Source of the DNA: Labrys monachus
GTDB taxonomy: Bacteria > Pseudomonadota > Alphaproteobacteria > Rhizobiales > Labraceae
Reading direction: 5' to 3'
Assembly (NCBI RefSeq): GCF_030814655.1
Contig: NZ_JAUSVK010000001.1
Location: 937,043-1,001,042, forward strand
DNA: 64,000 bases
Position numbers and translations under genes: made by a program. Shown here one piece after another: positions 46,233 through 56,224 of the stretch. Under the pieces are notes generated by a model. That model made no database searches. It was not told where the DNA came from and was given only the letters and a program-made list of their open reading frames with translations. Position 1 is the first letter of the stretch. Every line of letters starts with the position of its first letter.

Positions 46233-47234
46233 ATGCCCACCAATCTGCATGGACGCAGCCTTTTGACGCTCGACGATTTCTCGCCGGACGAGATCCGCTT
46301 CCTGCTGCGCCTGGCCGACGAATTGAAGGCTGCGAAATATGGCGGCTATGAAGCGCCCCGGCTGGCGCGCAAGAACATCGCCCTGATCTTCGAGAAGGAC
46401 TCGACTCGGACGCGCTCCGGCTTCGAGGTGGCGGCCTATGATCAGGGGGCCCATGTGACCTATCTCGGCCCGTCGGGCAGTCAGATCGGCCACAAGGAGT
46501 CGATCAAGGATACCGCCCGCGTCCTCGGGCGCATGTATGACGCCATCGAATATCGCGGCTTTGCGCAAGCCTCGGTCGAGACGCTGGCAGCCTATTCCGG
46601 CGTGCCCGTCTATAACGGCCTCACCGACATGTCGCATCCGACCCAGACGCTGGCCGATTTCATGACCATGCGCGAATTCACCCACAAGCACCTGTCCGAC
46701 CTGACCGTCACCTTTCTCGGCGACGGCCGCAACAACGTCGCCCGCTCGCTCGCCGTCGGCGCCGCCCAGCTCGGCGTCGACATGCGCATCGCCGCGCCCC
46801 AGACCCTGTGGCCGGAAGCGGCCTTCGGCCGGCACCTGCAGGATATCGGCGCCCAGACCGGCGGACGCTTCACCCTCACCGAAAACGTACGGGAGGCGAT
46901 CGCCGGGGCGGATTTCCTCTATACCGACGTATGGCTCTCGATGGGCGAGAACGAAGCCGCCTGGCCGGACCGCATCCGCCTGCTGACGCCCTACCGCATC
47001 ACGCGCGAGGTGATGGCGGGCACGGGCAATCCCTTCACGAAGTTCATGCACTGCCTGCCCGCCTTCCACAACACGCAGACCGAAGTCGGCGAACACATCG
47101 CCAAGCAATACGGCGTGACGGAGATGGAGGTGACGGACGAGGTGTTCGAATCGCATGCCTCGATCGTGTTCGACCAGGCCGAGAACCGCATGCACATGAT
47201 CAAGGCGATCCTCGTCGCCACCATCGGAGGCTGA
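46233..47234 (+). CDS. arcB: Ornithine carbamoyltransferase, catabolic
   Basis: 333 residues from the ATG at 46233 (GGAGGA upstream). The carbamoyl-phosphate site is [14 protein letters not shown], the ornithine-side motif is [16 protein letters not shown], and [13 protein letters not shown] is also present. In this operon it should run in the catabolic direction, splitting citrulline with phosphate to ornithine and carbamoyl phosphate. It is separated from arcC by only 3 bp. Confidence 0.95.
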   Translation: MPTNLHGRSLLTLDDFSPDEIRFLLRLADELKAAKYGGYEAPRLARKNIALIFEKDSTRTRSGFEVAAYDQGAHVTYLGPSGSQIGHKESIKDTARVLGRMYDAIEYRGFAQASVETLAAYSGVPVYNGLTDMSHPTQTLADFMTMREFTHKHLSDLTVTFLGDGRNNVARSLAVGAAQLGVDMRIAAPQTLWPEAAFGRHLQDIGAQTGGRFTLTENVREAIAGADFLYTDVWLSMGENEAAWPDRIRLLTPYRITREVMAGTGNPFTKFMHCLPAFHNTQTEVGEHIAKQYGVTEMEVTDEVFESHASIVFDQAENRMHMIKAILVATIGG

Positions 47235-47237
47235 GCC

Positions 47238-48203
47238 ATGCGCCTCGTCGTCGCCCTCGGCGGCAATGCCCTCCTGCGTCGCGGCGAACCCCTCACGGTC
47301 GAGAACCAGCGGGTGAATGTCCGCAAGGCGGCGCAGGCCCTGGCGGACCTCGTCGCCCAGGGCCATACGCTGGTGATCACCCACGGCAACGGACCGCAGG
47401 TCGGCATGCTCGCCCTGCAGGCGTCGGCGGGGCCCAGCGACGGCGCCTATCCGCTCGACGTCCTCGGGGCGGAGAGCGAGGGGATGATCGGCTATATGAT
47501 CGAGCAGGAACTGGACAATGTCCTGCCGGCGGATGCGCTGGTCGCCACGCTGCTGACGCAGACCCGCGTCTCGGCGGACGACGAGGCCTTCGCCCATCCG
47601 ACGAAGCCGATCGGGCCTGTCTATGACGAGGCGACGGCAAAGAAGCTCGCCGAGGATCGCGGCTGGAGCGTGGCTGCGGACGGCAAGGGCTGGCGGCGCG
47701 TCGTGCCCTCGCCCCAGCCGGTCGAGATCCTGGAGGCGCGCGTCATCGCCATGCTGAGCGCCCGCCAGGTGACGGTGATCTGCGCCGGCGGCGGCGGCAT
47801 TCCGGTGATCCGGGCGCCCGACGGCAGCTTCCGGGGCGCCGAGGCCGTCATCGACAAGGACATGACCAGCGCCCTGCTGGCGCGCCAGCTCGATGCGGAC
47901 ATGCTGGTGATGCTCACGGATGTCGATGCCGTCTATCTCGATTGGGGCGGGCGCTCGCCCCGCCGCATCCGGAACGCGGCCCCGTCGGCGCTTTCGCCTT
48001 CGGACTTCGCCGCCGGCTCGATGGGCCCGAAGATCGCCGCCGCCAACAGCTTCGCGGCGGCGACGCGGCGGCCGGCCGCCATCGGCCGCCTGGAGGATCT
48101 TTCCGGCATCGTCGCCGGGGCCTGCGGCACCCGCATCGACGCACGGGTGGAGGGCATCGTCGAGCAGGCCGCCGGTCCGCTTCAGGCGGCTTCGCCGGGT
48201 TGA
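47238..48203 (+). CDS. arcC: Carbamate kinase
   Basis: 321 residues. Family motifs: VVALGGNALLRRGE at the N terminus, ITHGNGPQVGMLALQ, VICAGGGGIPVIR and the region DMLVMLTDVDAVYLDWG. It transfers phosphate from carbamoyl phosphate to ADP, giving ATP, ammonia and CO2, the energy-yielding step of the arginine deiminase pathway. It is the last gene of arcDABC. No strong terminator follows. Confidence 0.96.
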   Translation: MRLVVALGGNALLRRGEPLTVENQRVNVRKAAQALADLVAQGHTLVITHGNGPQVGMLALQASAGPSDGAYPLDVLGAESEGMIGYMIEQELDNVLPADALVATLLTQTRVSADDEAFAHPTKPIGPVYDEATAKKLAEDRGWSVAADGKGWRRVVPSPQPVEILEARVIAMLSARQVTVICAGGGGIPVIRAPDGSFRGAEAVIDKDMTSALLARQLDADMLVMLTDVDAVYLDWGGRSPRRIRNAAPSALSPSDFAAGSMGPKIAAANSFAAATRRPAAIGRLEDLSGIVAGACGTRIDARVEGIVEQAAGPLQAASPG

Positions 48204-48253
48204 AGCGACGGCGGCCGTGCGGAGCAGGGCGGTGACGTCGGCGCCCGCCGGCC

Positions 48254-48267
48254 TTGATCCAGATCAG
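48254..48267. promoter_or_regulatory. FixK/FNR-type box for the CYTH-CHAD gene
   Basis: TTGATCCAGATCAG has one mismatch, in the last base, to TTGAT-N4-ATCAA. The centre is 64.5 bp before the start at 48325. Confidence 0.55.
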
Positions 48268-48324
48268 CGAGAGGCCGCTGGCGGCGGCGCATGGTCGCGC
48301 ACGCCGAAAGCAGGGGTGACGCGT

Positions 48325-49827
48325 ATGGCCGACAACACGGATCCTCTCGAGCGCGAGCTCAAATTCACCATCGCCGCCGGCGATGTCGATCGGGTCGCAT
48401 CGCACCCGCTGCTCGCTTCCGCATCGCGAAGCAGCGCGAAGCTGAGTTCCACCTATTTCGACACGGCGGACCGGATCTTCCAGCAGGCGGGCATGTCGCT
48501 GCGCCTGCGGGCATCCGGCGGCCGGATCGTCCAGACCCTGAAGCAGCGCGTCCGGCCGGCGGGCGGGCTGCAGGTCCGCCGGGAAGACGAGATCGATCGC
48601 GCCGTTCCCGAACCCGACCTCGATCACGTCCGGCGCCATTGTCCGCCCGATCTGCGCAAGAAGATCGCCGGGCCCCTGCAGCCGGTCTTTTCCGTCGACG
48701 TTACGCGTACCACTTGGTCCGTCGCATGGGAGGACAGCCGCATCGAGGTGTCGCTCGACGAGGGGACGATCCGGGCGGGGGCAAGCGGCGAGCCCATCCG
48801 CGAAGTCGAGATGGAGCTGCGCCAGGGCGACGTCGGTGCCCTGTTCGCCGTGGCACGGCAGATCGCCGGGGCGGTGGATCTGCGCATCGAGGTGGCGACC
48901 AAGTCCGAGCGCGGCTACCGCCTCGCCGCCGGCGGTCCGGTGGAAGCCTTCGGCGCCGAAGCGGTGAGCCTTCCCGCAAACGCCACGGCAGCGGAGGCTT
49001 TCCGGATCATCGCGTCCGGCTGCCTCCACCATTTTGCGCAGAACGAAGCGGTCTTCGCGGTCTCTCCCTTGCCCGAGGCCGTCCACCAGATGCATGTCGG
49101 GCTCAGGCGCCTGCGTTCGTTGCTGTCCCTCTATCATGGACGGTTTTCGAAACGGGAGCGGTCGATGTTTCGGGCGAGCGTCGGGCGGCCCTTCAAACAG
49201 CTCGGCAAGGCGCGGGATCTCGACATCGCGCTGGAAACCATCCGCAAGGCCACCGCCGAGGGGCGGCCGGCCGTCGCGGCGGGGCTCGATCGCAGGCGCC
49301 GTGCCGAATATAAGCGCCTCGCCGCCCTGCTGTCGTCGCGGCGCTTCTGCCAGCGCAGGCTGGACCTTCTGGCCTTCATCGAGGCCGGTACCCTGGCCAA
49401 GGCGGCTCGCGCCGGAAAAGACGTGCCGGATTTCCATGCCGAAGCGGCCGGGATGCTGCAACGGCAATGGCGCAAACTCGGCCGCTACGGCCGCGTGTCG
49501 CGGCTGGGAGCGAAGAGGCGTCATCGCCTGCGCATTCGCGCCAAGACCTTCCGCTATGCCTGCGAGTTCTTCGGCGACCTGTTTGCCGGCCCCGAACAGG
49601 TGCGGCTGCGCCGGACCATGCTGACCAGCCTCCGGCACCTTCAGGATTGCCTGGGCACGCTCAACGATCGCGCGTCGGCGCACGCGCTGCTGCCCCACAG
49701 CGCGGGGCTCGCAGCCGGAGAGGCCGGCATGGCCGAAGATCGGGATCTGCTCGATGCTGCGGATGACGAACAGAGGCGTCTCGCCCGGCAGGAGCCGTTC
49801 TGGGCGCAGGACGTGCAGGGGGCATAG
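48325..49827 (+). CDS. CYTH-CHAD domain protein
   Basis: 500 residues from the ATG at 48325. The N-terminal CYTH (triphosphate tunnel) domain has the ExExK signature ERELK at residues 9-13. The C-terminal CHAD domain is helical and rich in conserved His and Arg, for example EAVHQMHVGLRRLRSLLSLY and LGAKRRHRLRIRAKTFRYAC. CYTH proteins hydrolyse triphosphates or inorganic polyphosphate chains, and CHAD domains bind polyphosphate, so a role in polyphosphate metabolism is likely. Polyphosphate is a stress-linked energy and phosphate store, which suits the island. Confidence 0.88.
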   Translation: MADNTDPLERELKFTIAAGDVDRVASHPLLASASRSSAKLSSTYFDTADRIFQQAGMSLRLRASGGRIVQTLKQRVRPAGGLQVRREDEIDRAVPEPDLDHVRRHCPPDLRKKIAGPLQPVFSVDVTRTTWSVAWEDSRIEVSLDEGTIRAGASGEPIREVEMELRQGDVGALFAVARQIAGAVDLRIEVATKSERGYRLAAGGPVEAFGAEAVSLPANATAAEAFRIIASGCLHHFAQNEAVFAVSPLPEAVHQMHVGLRRLRSLLSLYHGRFSKRERSMFRASVGRPFKQLGKARDLDIALETIRKATAEGRPAVAAGLDRRRRAEYKRLAALLSSRRFCQRRLDLLAFIEAGTLAKAARAGKDVPDFHAEAAGMLQRQWRKLGRYGRVSRLGAKRRHRLRIRAKTFRYACEFFGDLFAGPEQVRLRRTMLTSLRHLQDCLGTLNDRASAHALLPHSAGLAAGEAGMAEDRDLLDAADDEQRRLARQEPFWAQDVQGA

Positions 49828-49831
49828 GGGC

Positions 49832-49845
49832 TTGAGCGAGATCAA
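49832..49845. promoter_or_regulatory. FixK/FNR-type box for the 59-aa gene
   Basis: TTGAGCGAGATCAA has one mismatch to TTGAT-N4-ATCAA, centred 65.5 bp before the ATG at 49904. CATGCT at 49867-49872 begins 28.5 bp downstream of the centre. Confidence 0.65.
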
Positions 49846-49903
49846 CTCGCCGACGCGGCGCTCTGCCATGCTGGATCGATGATATCCGGTTCAGGAGAAC
49901 CCC

Positions 49904-50083
49904 ATGAAGCCTCCCGCCCAGCATTTCGTCGTGGAGATCCGGCGCAGCCGGCGGATTGCGCCCGGACGCCATCCGGTGCCCGTAGCGGAGAAGTTCCCGG
50001 AACCGGATCCGAAGCGGACGATGCATCTCCATGCGGCCCGCCGCAGCGACGAGCATTTTCGCCAGTCGGAGTGGCAGAATTAG
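49904..50083 (+). CDS. Small basic protein of unknown function, 59 aa
   Basis: A complete frame from ATG 49904 to TAG 50083 with AGGAG seven bases upstream. The product is soluble and very rich in Arg, His and Pro (FVVEIRRSRRIAPGRHPVPV in the first third; HAARRSDEHFRQSEWQN at the end), without a membrane segment or signal peptide. No family is recognised. A basic protein of this size might bind nucleic acid, polyphosphate (the CYTH-CHAD gene is just upstream) or ribosomes; this is speculation. It has its own FixK-type box and -10. Confidence 0.65.
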   Translation: MKPPAQHFVVEIRRSRRIAPGRHPVPVAEKFPEPDPKRTMHLHAARRSDEHFRQSEWQN

Positions 50084-50253
50084 AGAAAACGGCGGTTCAT
50101 CACATCGCAATTTTCTCCAACGGGTTGTTTGGACGCATTTTTCCATGGAGGAGCCCGTCGACTCTTCCGGGGAATGCTCCAGCGGCCGCCGGCCGACGCC
50201 GCCGTAATTCGCCTCCGACGGCACCTGAATCCGAAGGAAATGGAGTGGGAAAC

Positions 50254-50652
50254 ATGAGTGCCCGATATCATGCGGTCGTCTGGATCGACCATCGCGAAGC
50301 GCGGATCTTCTATTTCGACAGCCATGCCGCCGATGGACGGACGGTCCGCTCGGAGAGCCTGACCCCGCATCTTCATCACAAGGCCAGTTCGATCGGTGAC
50401 GGGCGGGCGGCGGAGGACCATGATTTCCTGCAGCGAACCGCGGTCGCGCTCGCCGATGCCGCTGCGATCCTCATCACCGGACCGGCCAACGAGAAGACCG
50501 AACTCGCCAAGCATATCGAGCGGCACGACCCCGCCTTGCTGAAGCGCATCGTCGGCGTGGAGACCTTGGACCACCCCTCCGATCCAGCGCTGGTCGCCGC
50601 GGCACGCGCCTATTTCCGGGCCGATCATCAGGCGCCGCCGCGCTCCCCTTAG
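50254..50652 (+). CDS. eRF1-like / translational machinery-type protein
   Basis: 132 residues from the ATG at 50254 (GGAG upstream). It begins YHAVVWIDHREARIFYFDSH, contains the HLHHKASSI segment and an AILITGPANEKTELAKHIER block, and ends with GVETLDHPSDPALVAAARAY. This pattern matches short bacterial proteins annotated as translational machinery or eRF1-domain-like proteins, which share a fold with archaeal/eukaryotic release factors. Function in bacteria is unproven; a role at stalled ribosomes has been suggested for related families. It lies before a Clp-type unfoldase gene on the same strand. Confidence 0.75.
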   Translation: MSARYHAVVWIDHREARIFYFDSHAADGRTVRSESLTPHLHHKASSIGDGRAAEDHDFLQRTAVALADAAAILITGPANEKTELAKHIERHDPALLKRIVGVETLDHPSDPALVAAARAYFRADHQAPPRSP

Positions 50653-50876
50653 CTCTTTCGTGCCGATCGGGATCGCTTGGCCCGCTCGCCCGTGCCCTTA
50701 GCGCAGCGCGCCGGCACGGGAGTCTCTCCCCATACGGCCTCCGTTCCCGGCCTGGGAAGCCGAGGCCGTGCCGGTGCGGCCGGTGATGAGCCGCGGGCTA
50801 CCTCGGCATGCGGCGGCCCGGTGCAAACGGCTGCGGCGTCCCATGCGGGGAACATCAAAAGACATAGGAGGCATCA

Positions 50877-53657
50877 TTGCCACAGCATATGTGCGACATC
50901 TGCGGAGCCCGGCCTGCCACCGTTCGCGTGGTCGTCGCCCAGAACGGCCAGGAGAAGCAGCTCGATGTCTGCGATTATCACTATGCCCAGCTGACGAGGC
51001 ACCAGACCTCGCTTTCGCCGCTGGAGGCGCTGTTTCGCGGCGGGCTGTTCAATGATTTCTTCGGCGTCGCAGACCCACGGGCTGGCGGGTCCGGCGGGAG
51101 CCGGCGCGCCGCCGCGTCCGATCGGGACGCGCTGAGCCTGGAGCGGCATTTCAGCGACCAGGCCAAGGAAATCCTCCAGCGCGCCGCCGAGCGCGCCGTC
51201 CAGTTCGGCAAGGCGGATGTGGACAGCGAGCACCTGCTCTACGAACTGCCCGAGAGTGATGTCGTGCAGGCGATCCTCAAGCAGTTCAAGATCTCGGTCG
51301 ACGACCTGCGCAGCCAGATCGACGCCAACGCCGCCAAGGGCGAGGCCAAGGAGCCGCCCGGTGGGCGCATCGGCGTTTCGCCGCGGGTCAAGAGCGCTCT
51401 CGACCGCGCCTTCATCGCCTCGCGTGAGTTCGGCCATTCCTATGTCGGCCCGGAGCACATCCTGCTGGGGCTCGCCGAGGTTTCCGACAGCTTCGCCGGC
51501 AATCTGCTGGCCAAATACGGGCTGACACCGCAGGCGCTGCGCCAGCAGACCGCCAAGGTGGCGGGCAAGGGGACGGAAGAAGGCCGCGTGGCGACGCCTT
51601 CCAGCACGCCGCAGCTCGACAAATACAGCCGGGACCTCACAAGTCTCGCACGCGAAGGCAAACTCGACCCGGTGATCGGCCGTTCGAAGGAGGTCGAGAC
51701 CACGATCGAGGTTCTCGCGCGTCGCAAGAAGAACAATCCCGTGCTGATCGGCGAACCCGGCGTCGGCAAGACGGCGATCATAGAGGGCCTCGCCCAGCGC
51801 ATCGTCAACGGCGATGTTCCCGAAGTGCTGCGCGACAAGCGCCTGGTGGAACTCAACGTCAATTCCCTGGTCGCCGGCTCGAAATATCGCGGCGAGTTCG
51901 AGGAGCGCGTGAAGCGCGTCATGGACGAGATCGCCGACAAGCGCGACGAGCTCGTGCTGTTCATCGACGAGGTGCATACCATCGTCGGCGCCGGGCAGGG
52001 CGGCGGCGAAGGCGGGCTGGACATCGCCAATACGTTCAAGCCCGCCATGGCACGCGGCGAGATGAACCTCATCGGCGCCACGACGCTCGGCGAGTATCAG
52101 AAATATATCGAGAAGGACGCCGCCCTGGAGCGGCGCTTCCAGCCCGTCATGATCGCGGAGCCGACGGTCGACCAGACCGTCAACATCCTGCGCGGCCTGC
52201 GCGACCGGCTCGAAGTGCACCACAAGGTGACGATCCAGGACCAGGCGCTGGTGGCGGCGGCCGAATTGTCGGACCGGTACATCACCGGCCGCTTCATGCC
52301 GGACAAGGCGATTGATCTCATCGACCAGGCGGCGGCGCGCGTGCATCTCTCGACGACGTCGCGGCCTCCGGAGATCCTGGAACTGGAGGCCGAGATCGCC
52401 CAGTTGAAGCGCGAGCAGACCTATGCCGCTTCGCGCAAGCAATTCGACCGGGCCAAGATGTTCGAGGAGCAGATCACGCAGAAGGGCGACCGCCTCGCCG
52501 AGGCCTCCGAGGCATGGAAGACGAAGATCGGCTCCGACAAGGCCGAGGTGACCGTGGAGAACATTGCCGAGGTGGTGTCCAAGCTCACGGGCATTCCGGT
52601 TACCGAGCTGACGGAGGAGGAGAGGGCGAAGCTCCTGAAGATGGAGGAGCGGCTGCACCAGCGGGTGATCGGGCAGGACGAGGCCATCCAGGCCGTCAGC
52701 GATGCGGTCAGGCTGGCGCGGGCCGGATTGCTGCCGGGGCACAGGCCGGTCGCGACCTTCCTCTTCCTGGGGCCGACGGGCGTCGGCAAGACCGAACTCG
52801 CCAAGGCGCTCGCCGAGGTGGTGTTCGGCGACGAGGACGCGATCATCCGCATCGACATGAGCGAATATATGGAACGCCATGCCGTCGCGCGCCTGATCGG
52901 CGCCCCGCCCGGCTATGTCGGCTATGAGGAAGGCGGCCAGCTCACCGAGCGCGTGCGCCGCCGGCCCTACAGCGTCATCCTGCTCGATGAGATCGAGAAG
53001 GCCCATGCCGACGTCTACAACGTCCTGCTGCAGGTGTTCGACGACGGCCGGCTCACCGACGGCAAGGGGCGCGTCGTCGATTTCTCCAACACGCTGATCA
53101 TCGCCACCAGCAATCTCGCCTCCAGCGTCATCATGGGCGCCGGGCACAGGCCGGGCTTCCTCCCGGCTGCGCGGGACAACGTCAAGGACGAGGTGATGAG
53201 CGTGCTGAGGGGGCATTTCAGGCCGGAATTCCTCAACCGCATCGACGAGATCATCATCTTCCAGGCGCTCGACCAGGCGCAGATCCGCACCATCGTCCGC
53301 CTTCAGCTCGATCGGGTGCGCAAGACCGCACAGGCGCAGGACATCGAGCTGGCCTTCGATGAGAGCCTGGTCGACCATCTCGCCGTCGAGGGCTACCAGC
53401 CGGAATACGGTGCGCGCGAGCTGCGCCGCCAGATCCGGATATTGCTCGAGACCAAGCTCGCAAGGGCGATGCTCAAGGGCGAGATCAAGGAAGGCAACCG
53501 TGTTCGCTGCTCGTTCGATGCTGCTGCGCGGGAAGTGACCTTCGCGGTGGAGCAGGAGCCGCAAAAGGAACAGGCGGCGGTCGAGAACGAGCCCGTCAAG
53601 CCGCGCCCGGCCGGCAAGAAGGCCAAGGCCAAGACGAGGGCGACCAAGAAATCCTGA
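50877..53657 (+). CDS. ClpC/ClpE-like AAA+ unfoldase with N-terminal zinc-binding motif
   Basis: 926 residues from a TTG at 50877, five bases after AGGAGG; the ATG at 50889 would be too far from it. An N-terminal zinc motif (Cys6-x2-Cys9 and Cys32-x2-His35) resembles ClpE. Then come Clp N-repeats (about residues 85-220), NBD1 with GEPGVGKT and VLFIDEVHT, a middle region with a UVR-like coiled coil ([13 protein letters not shown]), NBD2 with GPTGVGKTE and [11 protein letters not shown], and a Lys-rich tail. At the place of the ClpP-binding [LIV]-G-[FL] loop it reads RPGFL, so ClpP docking is uncertain. It should unfold or disaggregate proteins under stress. Confidence 0.88.
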   Translation: MPQHMCDICGARPATVRVVVAQNGQEKQLDVCDYHYAQLTRHQTSLSPLEALFRGGLFNDFFGVADPRAGGSGGSRRAAASDRDALSLERHFSDQAKEILQRAAERAVQFGKADVDSEHLLYELPESDVVQAILKQFKISVDDLRSQIDANAAKGEAKEPPGGRIGVSPRVKSALDRAFIASREFGHSYVGPEHILLGLAEVSDSFAGNLLAKYGLTPQALRQQTAKVAGKGTEEGRVATPSSTPQLDKYSRDLTSLAREGKLDPVIGRSKEVETTIEVLARRKKNNPVLIGEPGVGKTAIIEGLAQRIVNGDVPEVLRDKRLVELNVNSLVAGSKYRGEFEERVKRVMDEIADKRDELVLFIDEVHTIVGAGQGGGEGGLDIANTFKPAMARGEMNLIGATTLGEYQKYIEKDAALERRFQPVMIAEPTVDQTVNILRGLRDRLEVHHKVTIQDQALVAAAELSDRYITGRFMPDKAIDLIDQAAARVHLSTTSRPPEILELEAEIAQLKREQTYAASRKQFDRAKMFEEQITQKGDRLAEASEAWKTKIGSDKAEVTVENIAEVVSKLTGIPVTELTEEERAKLLKMEERLHQRVIGQDEAIQAVSDAVRLARAGLLPGHRPVATFLFLGPTGVGKTELAKALAEVVFGDEDAIIRIDMSEYMERHAVARLIGAPPGYVGYEEGGQLTERVRRRPYSVILLDEIEKAHADVYNVLLQVFDDGRLTDGKGRVVDFSNTLIIATSNLASSVIMGAGHRPGFLPAARDNVKDEVMSVLRGHFRPEFLNRIDEIIIFQALDQAQIRTIVRLQLDRVRKTAQAQDIELAFDESLVDHLAVEGYQPEYGARELRRQIRILLETKLARAMLKGEIKEGNRVRCSFDAAAREVTFAVEQEPQKEQAAVENEPVKPRPAGKKAKAKTRATKKS

Positions 53658-53708
53658 AGTGAAATCCTGAAACCGCCGAGCCGCACCGCTCGCCGCGGGA
53701 CTGCGAAA

Positions 53709-53736
53709 GGCCCGATCCGCTGCCGCGGGTCGGGCC
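53709..53736. terminator. Terminator hairpin between convergent genes
   Basis: GGCCCGATCCGC (53709-53720) pairs with 53725-53736 over a four-base loop, 12 bp with one G-T pair, followed by CCGTCGTTT. It separates the Clp gene from the convergent P-type ATPase gene. Confidence 0.75.
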
Positions 53737-53796
53737 CCGTCGTTTCGAGCGGCGGAAGAGACTCGGTTTGCCGTCGTTCCCGGTCGAGGGACAATT

Positions 53797-56148
53797 TCAG
53801 TCGATGCGCAAATGCGAGAGGACCGCGATCTTGACGGTATCCATGCCCAGCGCGAACAGCGCCGTTCCCGCCAGCAGGAGGCCGATCATCGCCGCCGGCA
53901 GCGCGTCCATCAGAATGCCCCCGGCGGCGAGGACGACGGCGAGAACCACATTGGCCGTGGAGGCGACGATCATCAGCGGAACGGGGCGCGAATGCCAGAA
54001 GCGGCCCCGTTCGCGCAGGATGAAGATGTTGGCCTGGCCTGCCAGGACCAGCGTCAGGAAGGTCAGGGTCTGCATCCGTCCGGGAGCGAAGCGGAACACA
54101 TACCAGCCCAGGGCGAGCATGCCGACGCAATAGAGAAGCTTGAACAGGCCGAGCGGCACGGCCGCCAGCGTCAGGTTGCCGACGCGCCAGGCGTTGGGAT
54201 AGGCCGAGGGCGTGGCGTGATCCGCCGTGCGCGACATGGTGACGAAATCGCCGGCCAGCATCGAGAGGGCGAGGAGAAGCGGCGTCAGGACGGCATGTCC
54301 GGTCACGATCAGGCCCATCCCCATCATCAGCAGCGTCACGCATTTGTTCACCAGGATCGTCAGCGTGTAGGTGAGGACGCGCTGGAAGGCCGATCTTCCT
54401 TCCCCGATACAGGTGACGATGCCGCCGAGCCCAGGCTCGGTCAGCACGACGCCGGCGGCGGCCTTCGCCACGTCGGTCGCGGTGGAGACCGCAATGCCCA
54501 TTTGGGCCTGGCGCAGGGCCGGCGCGTCGTTGGCGCCGTCTCCACACATGCCCACCGCGTGCCCCGCCTGCTGGAAAGCCTTCACGAGCCGGAACTTCTG
54601 CTCGGGAAATACGCCGGCATAGACGGCGAAGTCGGATGGGCCGACCCCGTCCGGGATGCGGCCCGGCGGGCATACCGGCCCGTCCAGTCCGATGGTCCGG
54701 GCGATGGCCGCGGCGGTCGCCGCCGAATCGCCGGTGACCATGACCGGATGGACGCCGAGGCCCTTCAGCCGGGCCAGGAGTTCGGCCGAATCCGGCCGCG
54801 GCGGGTCGCTGAGCGCCACCAGCCCGATCATCACGAGCGCGTCGGGAGGGCCGACGGCCACGGCGAGGACGCGGTGGCCGGTTCCGGTGAGCCGGTCCAG
54901 CTCGGCCGCCGCCCCGGGTGGCATCGGCGCGACGGCGGCGATCACGGCAGGCGCGCCCTTGACCACCCGCAATGTCCGCCCATGATCGAGCACCATCGCC
55001 TCCGCCATCTTGACCGCGGGGTCGAAGGGAACGAAACGCTGGGCGGCCAGCGTTTCGCCTTTGGCCGTGGCACGCGCCGCATGCATCGTGCGGATGGCCG
55101 AATCGATGGGATCCTGACCATCGGCGGAACTGGCCAAGGCGGCGAAGCGGAGCACGTCGCCTTCGTCATAGCCGGGCGCCACCGGCCGTATGGCGCTGAC
55201 CTTGAGCGCATTGGCGGTGAGGGTGCCGGTCTTGTCGGCGCAGAGAACGTCGATTCCCGCCGCTTCCTGCAAGGCGGAGAGGCGGGTGAGCAGCACGCCC
55301 TTGGCGGCAAGGGTCCGGGCGCCCAGGGCTGCCGCAAGCGTGAAGGTTGCCGGCAATGCCACCGGCACCACCGACAGAAGCGCCGTCAGGACGAGCGGTA
55401 TGATCTCGGCCGGCCCCATGCCGATGTGGAGGGCGTAGGCGACCATTCCCGCGACGATGACGAGATTGACGATCGTCAGGTTGCGCACGACGCCCAGAAC
55501 CGCCTTCTGTTCGGCGCTCTCCACGCTGGCGGTCCGCACGAGCTCCGCCGTCCGCCCGAAAAAGGTGCGTGCCCCGGTCGCGGAGACCGTTCCGGTCGCC
55601 TCGCCCCGGCGCACGAGGCCGCCGGAATAGGCAAGCTGACCGACCCCGATTTCCGCCGGCACCGATTCTCCGGTCAGCATCGACTGGTCGATCAGCAGGG
55701 AGCCGGTGGCGAGGGTGATATCGGCCGGAACGATGCCGCCGAGCGAGATCTGCACCACATCGCCCGGCACGAGAGCGGCGGAGGGAAGGAGTATCCAGCC
55801 GCCGTCGCGCCGGACCCGCACCGTCAGCGCAAGGTGCTTCTTCAGCAAAGCCAGCGCGGCGGTGGCGCGCCCCTCCTGGAAGACGCCGAGGCCGACATTG
55901 AGCAGGAGCAGCGCCGCGATCATCAGGGCTTCCAGGCGCTCGCCGGCGAGGAATTGCAGAACGACGGCGGCCTCCAGCATCCAGGGAACCGGCGCCCAGA
56001 AATGGCGGAGTACGCGCCGGAGCGGCGAGGTCTCGTCCTCGCTCACGGCATTCGATCCGAACGCGATGCGCTGCGTCGCGGCTTCCTGGGTCGTCAGGCC
56101 GGACGGAACGGCGACAGCGAGCGGCACGCCGTCGGTCTGGATGGTCAT
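53797..56148 (-). CDS. P-type ATPase, proton-pump-like (P3A)
   Basis: 783 residues from the ATG at 56148 (GGAGA seven bases upstream). Actuator domain with SMLTGESVPAEIG, helix M4 VPVALPATFTLAAALGARTL, phosphorylation site CADKTGTLTAN, hinge GDGANDAPALRQAQMGIAV and C-terminal helices with FILRERGRFW. The M4 PVALP sequence and the lack of heavy-metal motifs place it with plasma-membrane H+-ATPases (type IIIA). It would export protons at the cost of ATP, useful for keeping pH or membrane potential when respiration stops. A 68-aa gene lies 76 bp upstream on the same strand, behind a FixK-type box. Confidence 0.85.
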   Translation of the reverse strand: MTIQTDGVPLAVAVPSGLTTQEAATQRIAFGSNAVSEDETSPLRRVLRHFWAPVPWMLEAAVVLQFLAGERLEALMIAALLLLNVGLGVFQEGRATAALALLKKHLALTVRVRRDGGWILLPSAALVPGDVVQISLGGIVPADITLATGSLLIDQSMLTGESVPAEIGVGQLAYSGGLVRRGEATGTVSATGARTFFGRTAELVRTASVESAEQKAVLGVVRNLTIVNLVIVAGMVAYALHIGMGPAEIIPLVLTALLSVVPVALPATFTLAAALGARTLAAKGVLLTRLSALQEAAGIDVLCADKTGTLTANALKVSAIRPVAPGYDEGDVLRFAALASSADGQDPIDSAIRTMHAARATAKGETLAAQRFVPFDPAVKMAEAMVLDHGRTLRVVKGAPAVIAAVAPMPPGAAAELDRLTGTGHRVLAVAVGPPDALVMIGLVALSDPPRPDSAELLARLKGLGVHPVMVTGDSAATAAAIARTIGLDGPVCPPGRIPDGVGPSDFAVYAGVFPEQKFRLVKAFQQAGHAVGMCGDGANDAPALRQAQMGIAVSTATDVAKAAAGVVLTEPGLGGIVTCIGEGRSAFQRVLTYTLTILVNKCVTLLMMGMGLIVTGHAVLTPLLLALSMLAGDFVTMSRTADHATPSAYPNAWRVGNLTLAAVPLGLFKLLYCVGMLALGWYVFRFAPGRMQTLTFLTLVLAGQANIFILRERGRFWHSRPVPLMIVASTANVVLAVVLAAGGILMDALPAAMIGLLLAGTALFALGMDTVKIAVLSHLRID

Positions 56149-56224
56149 TGCGATGTCTCCGCCAGGCGGCGCCGCTGGTACGGCGCGGGGCAACCGGATC
56201 GCCACCCCATGGCTCGCCGGCTCC

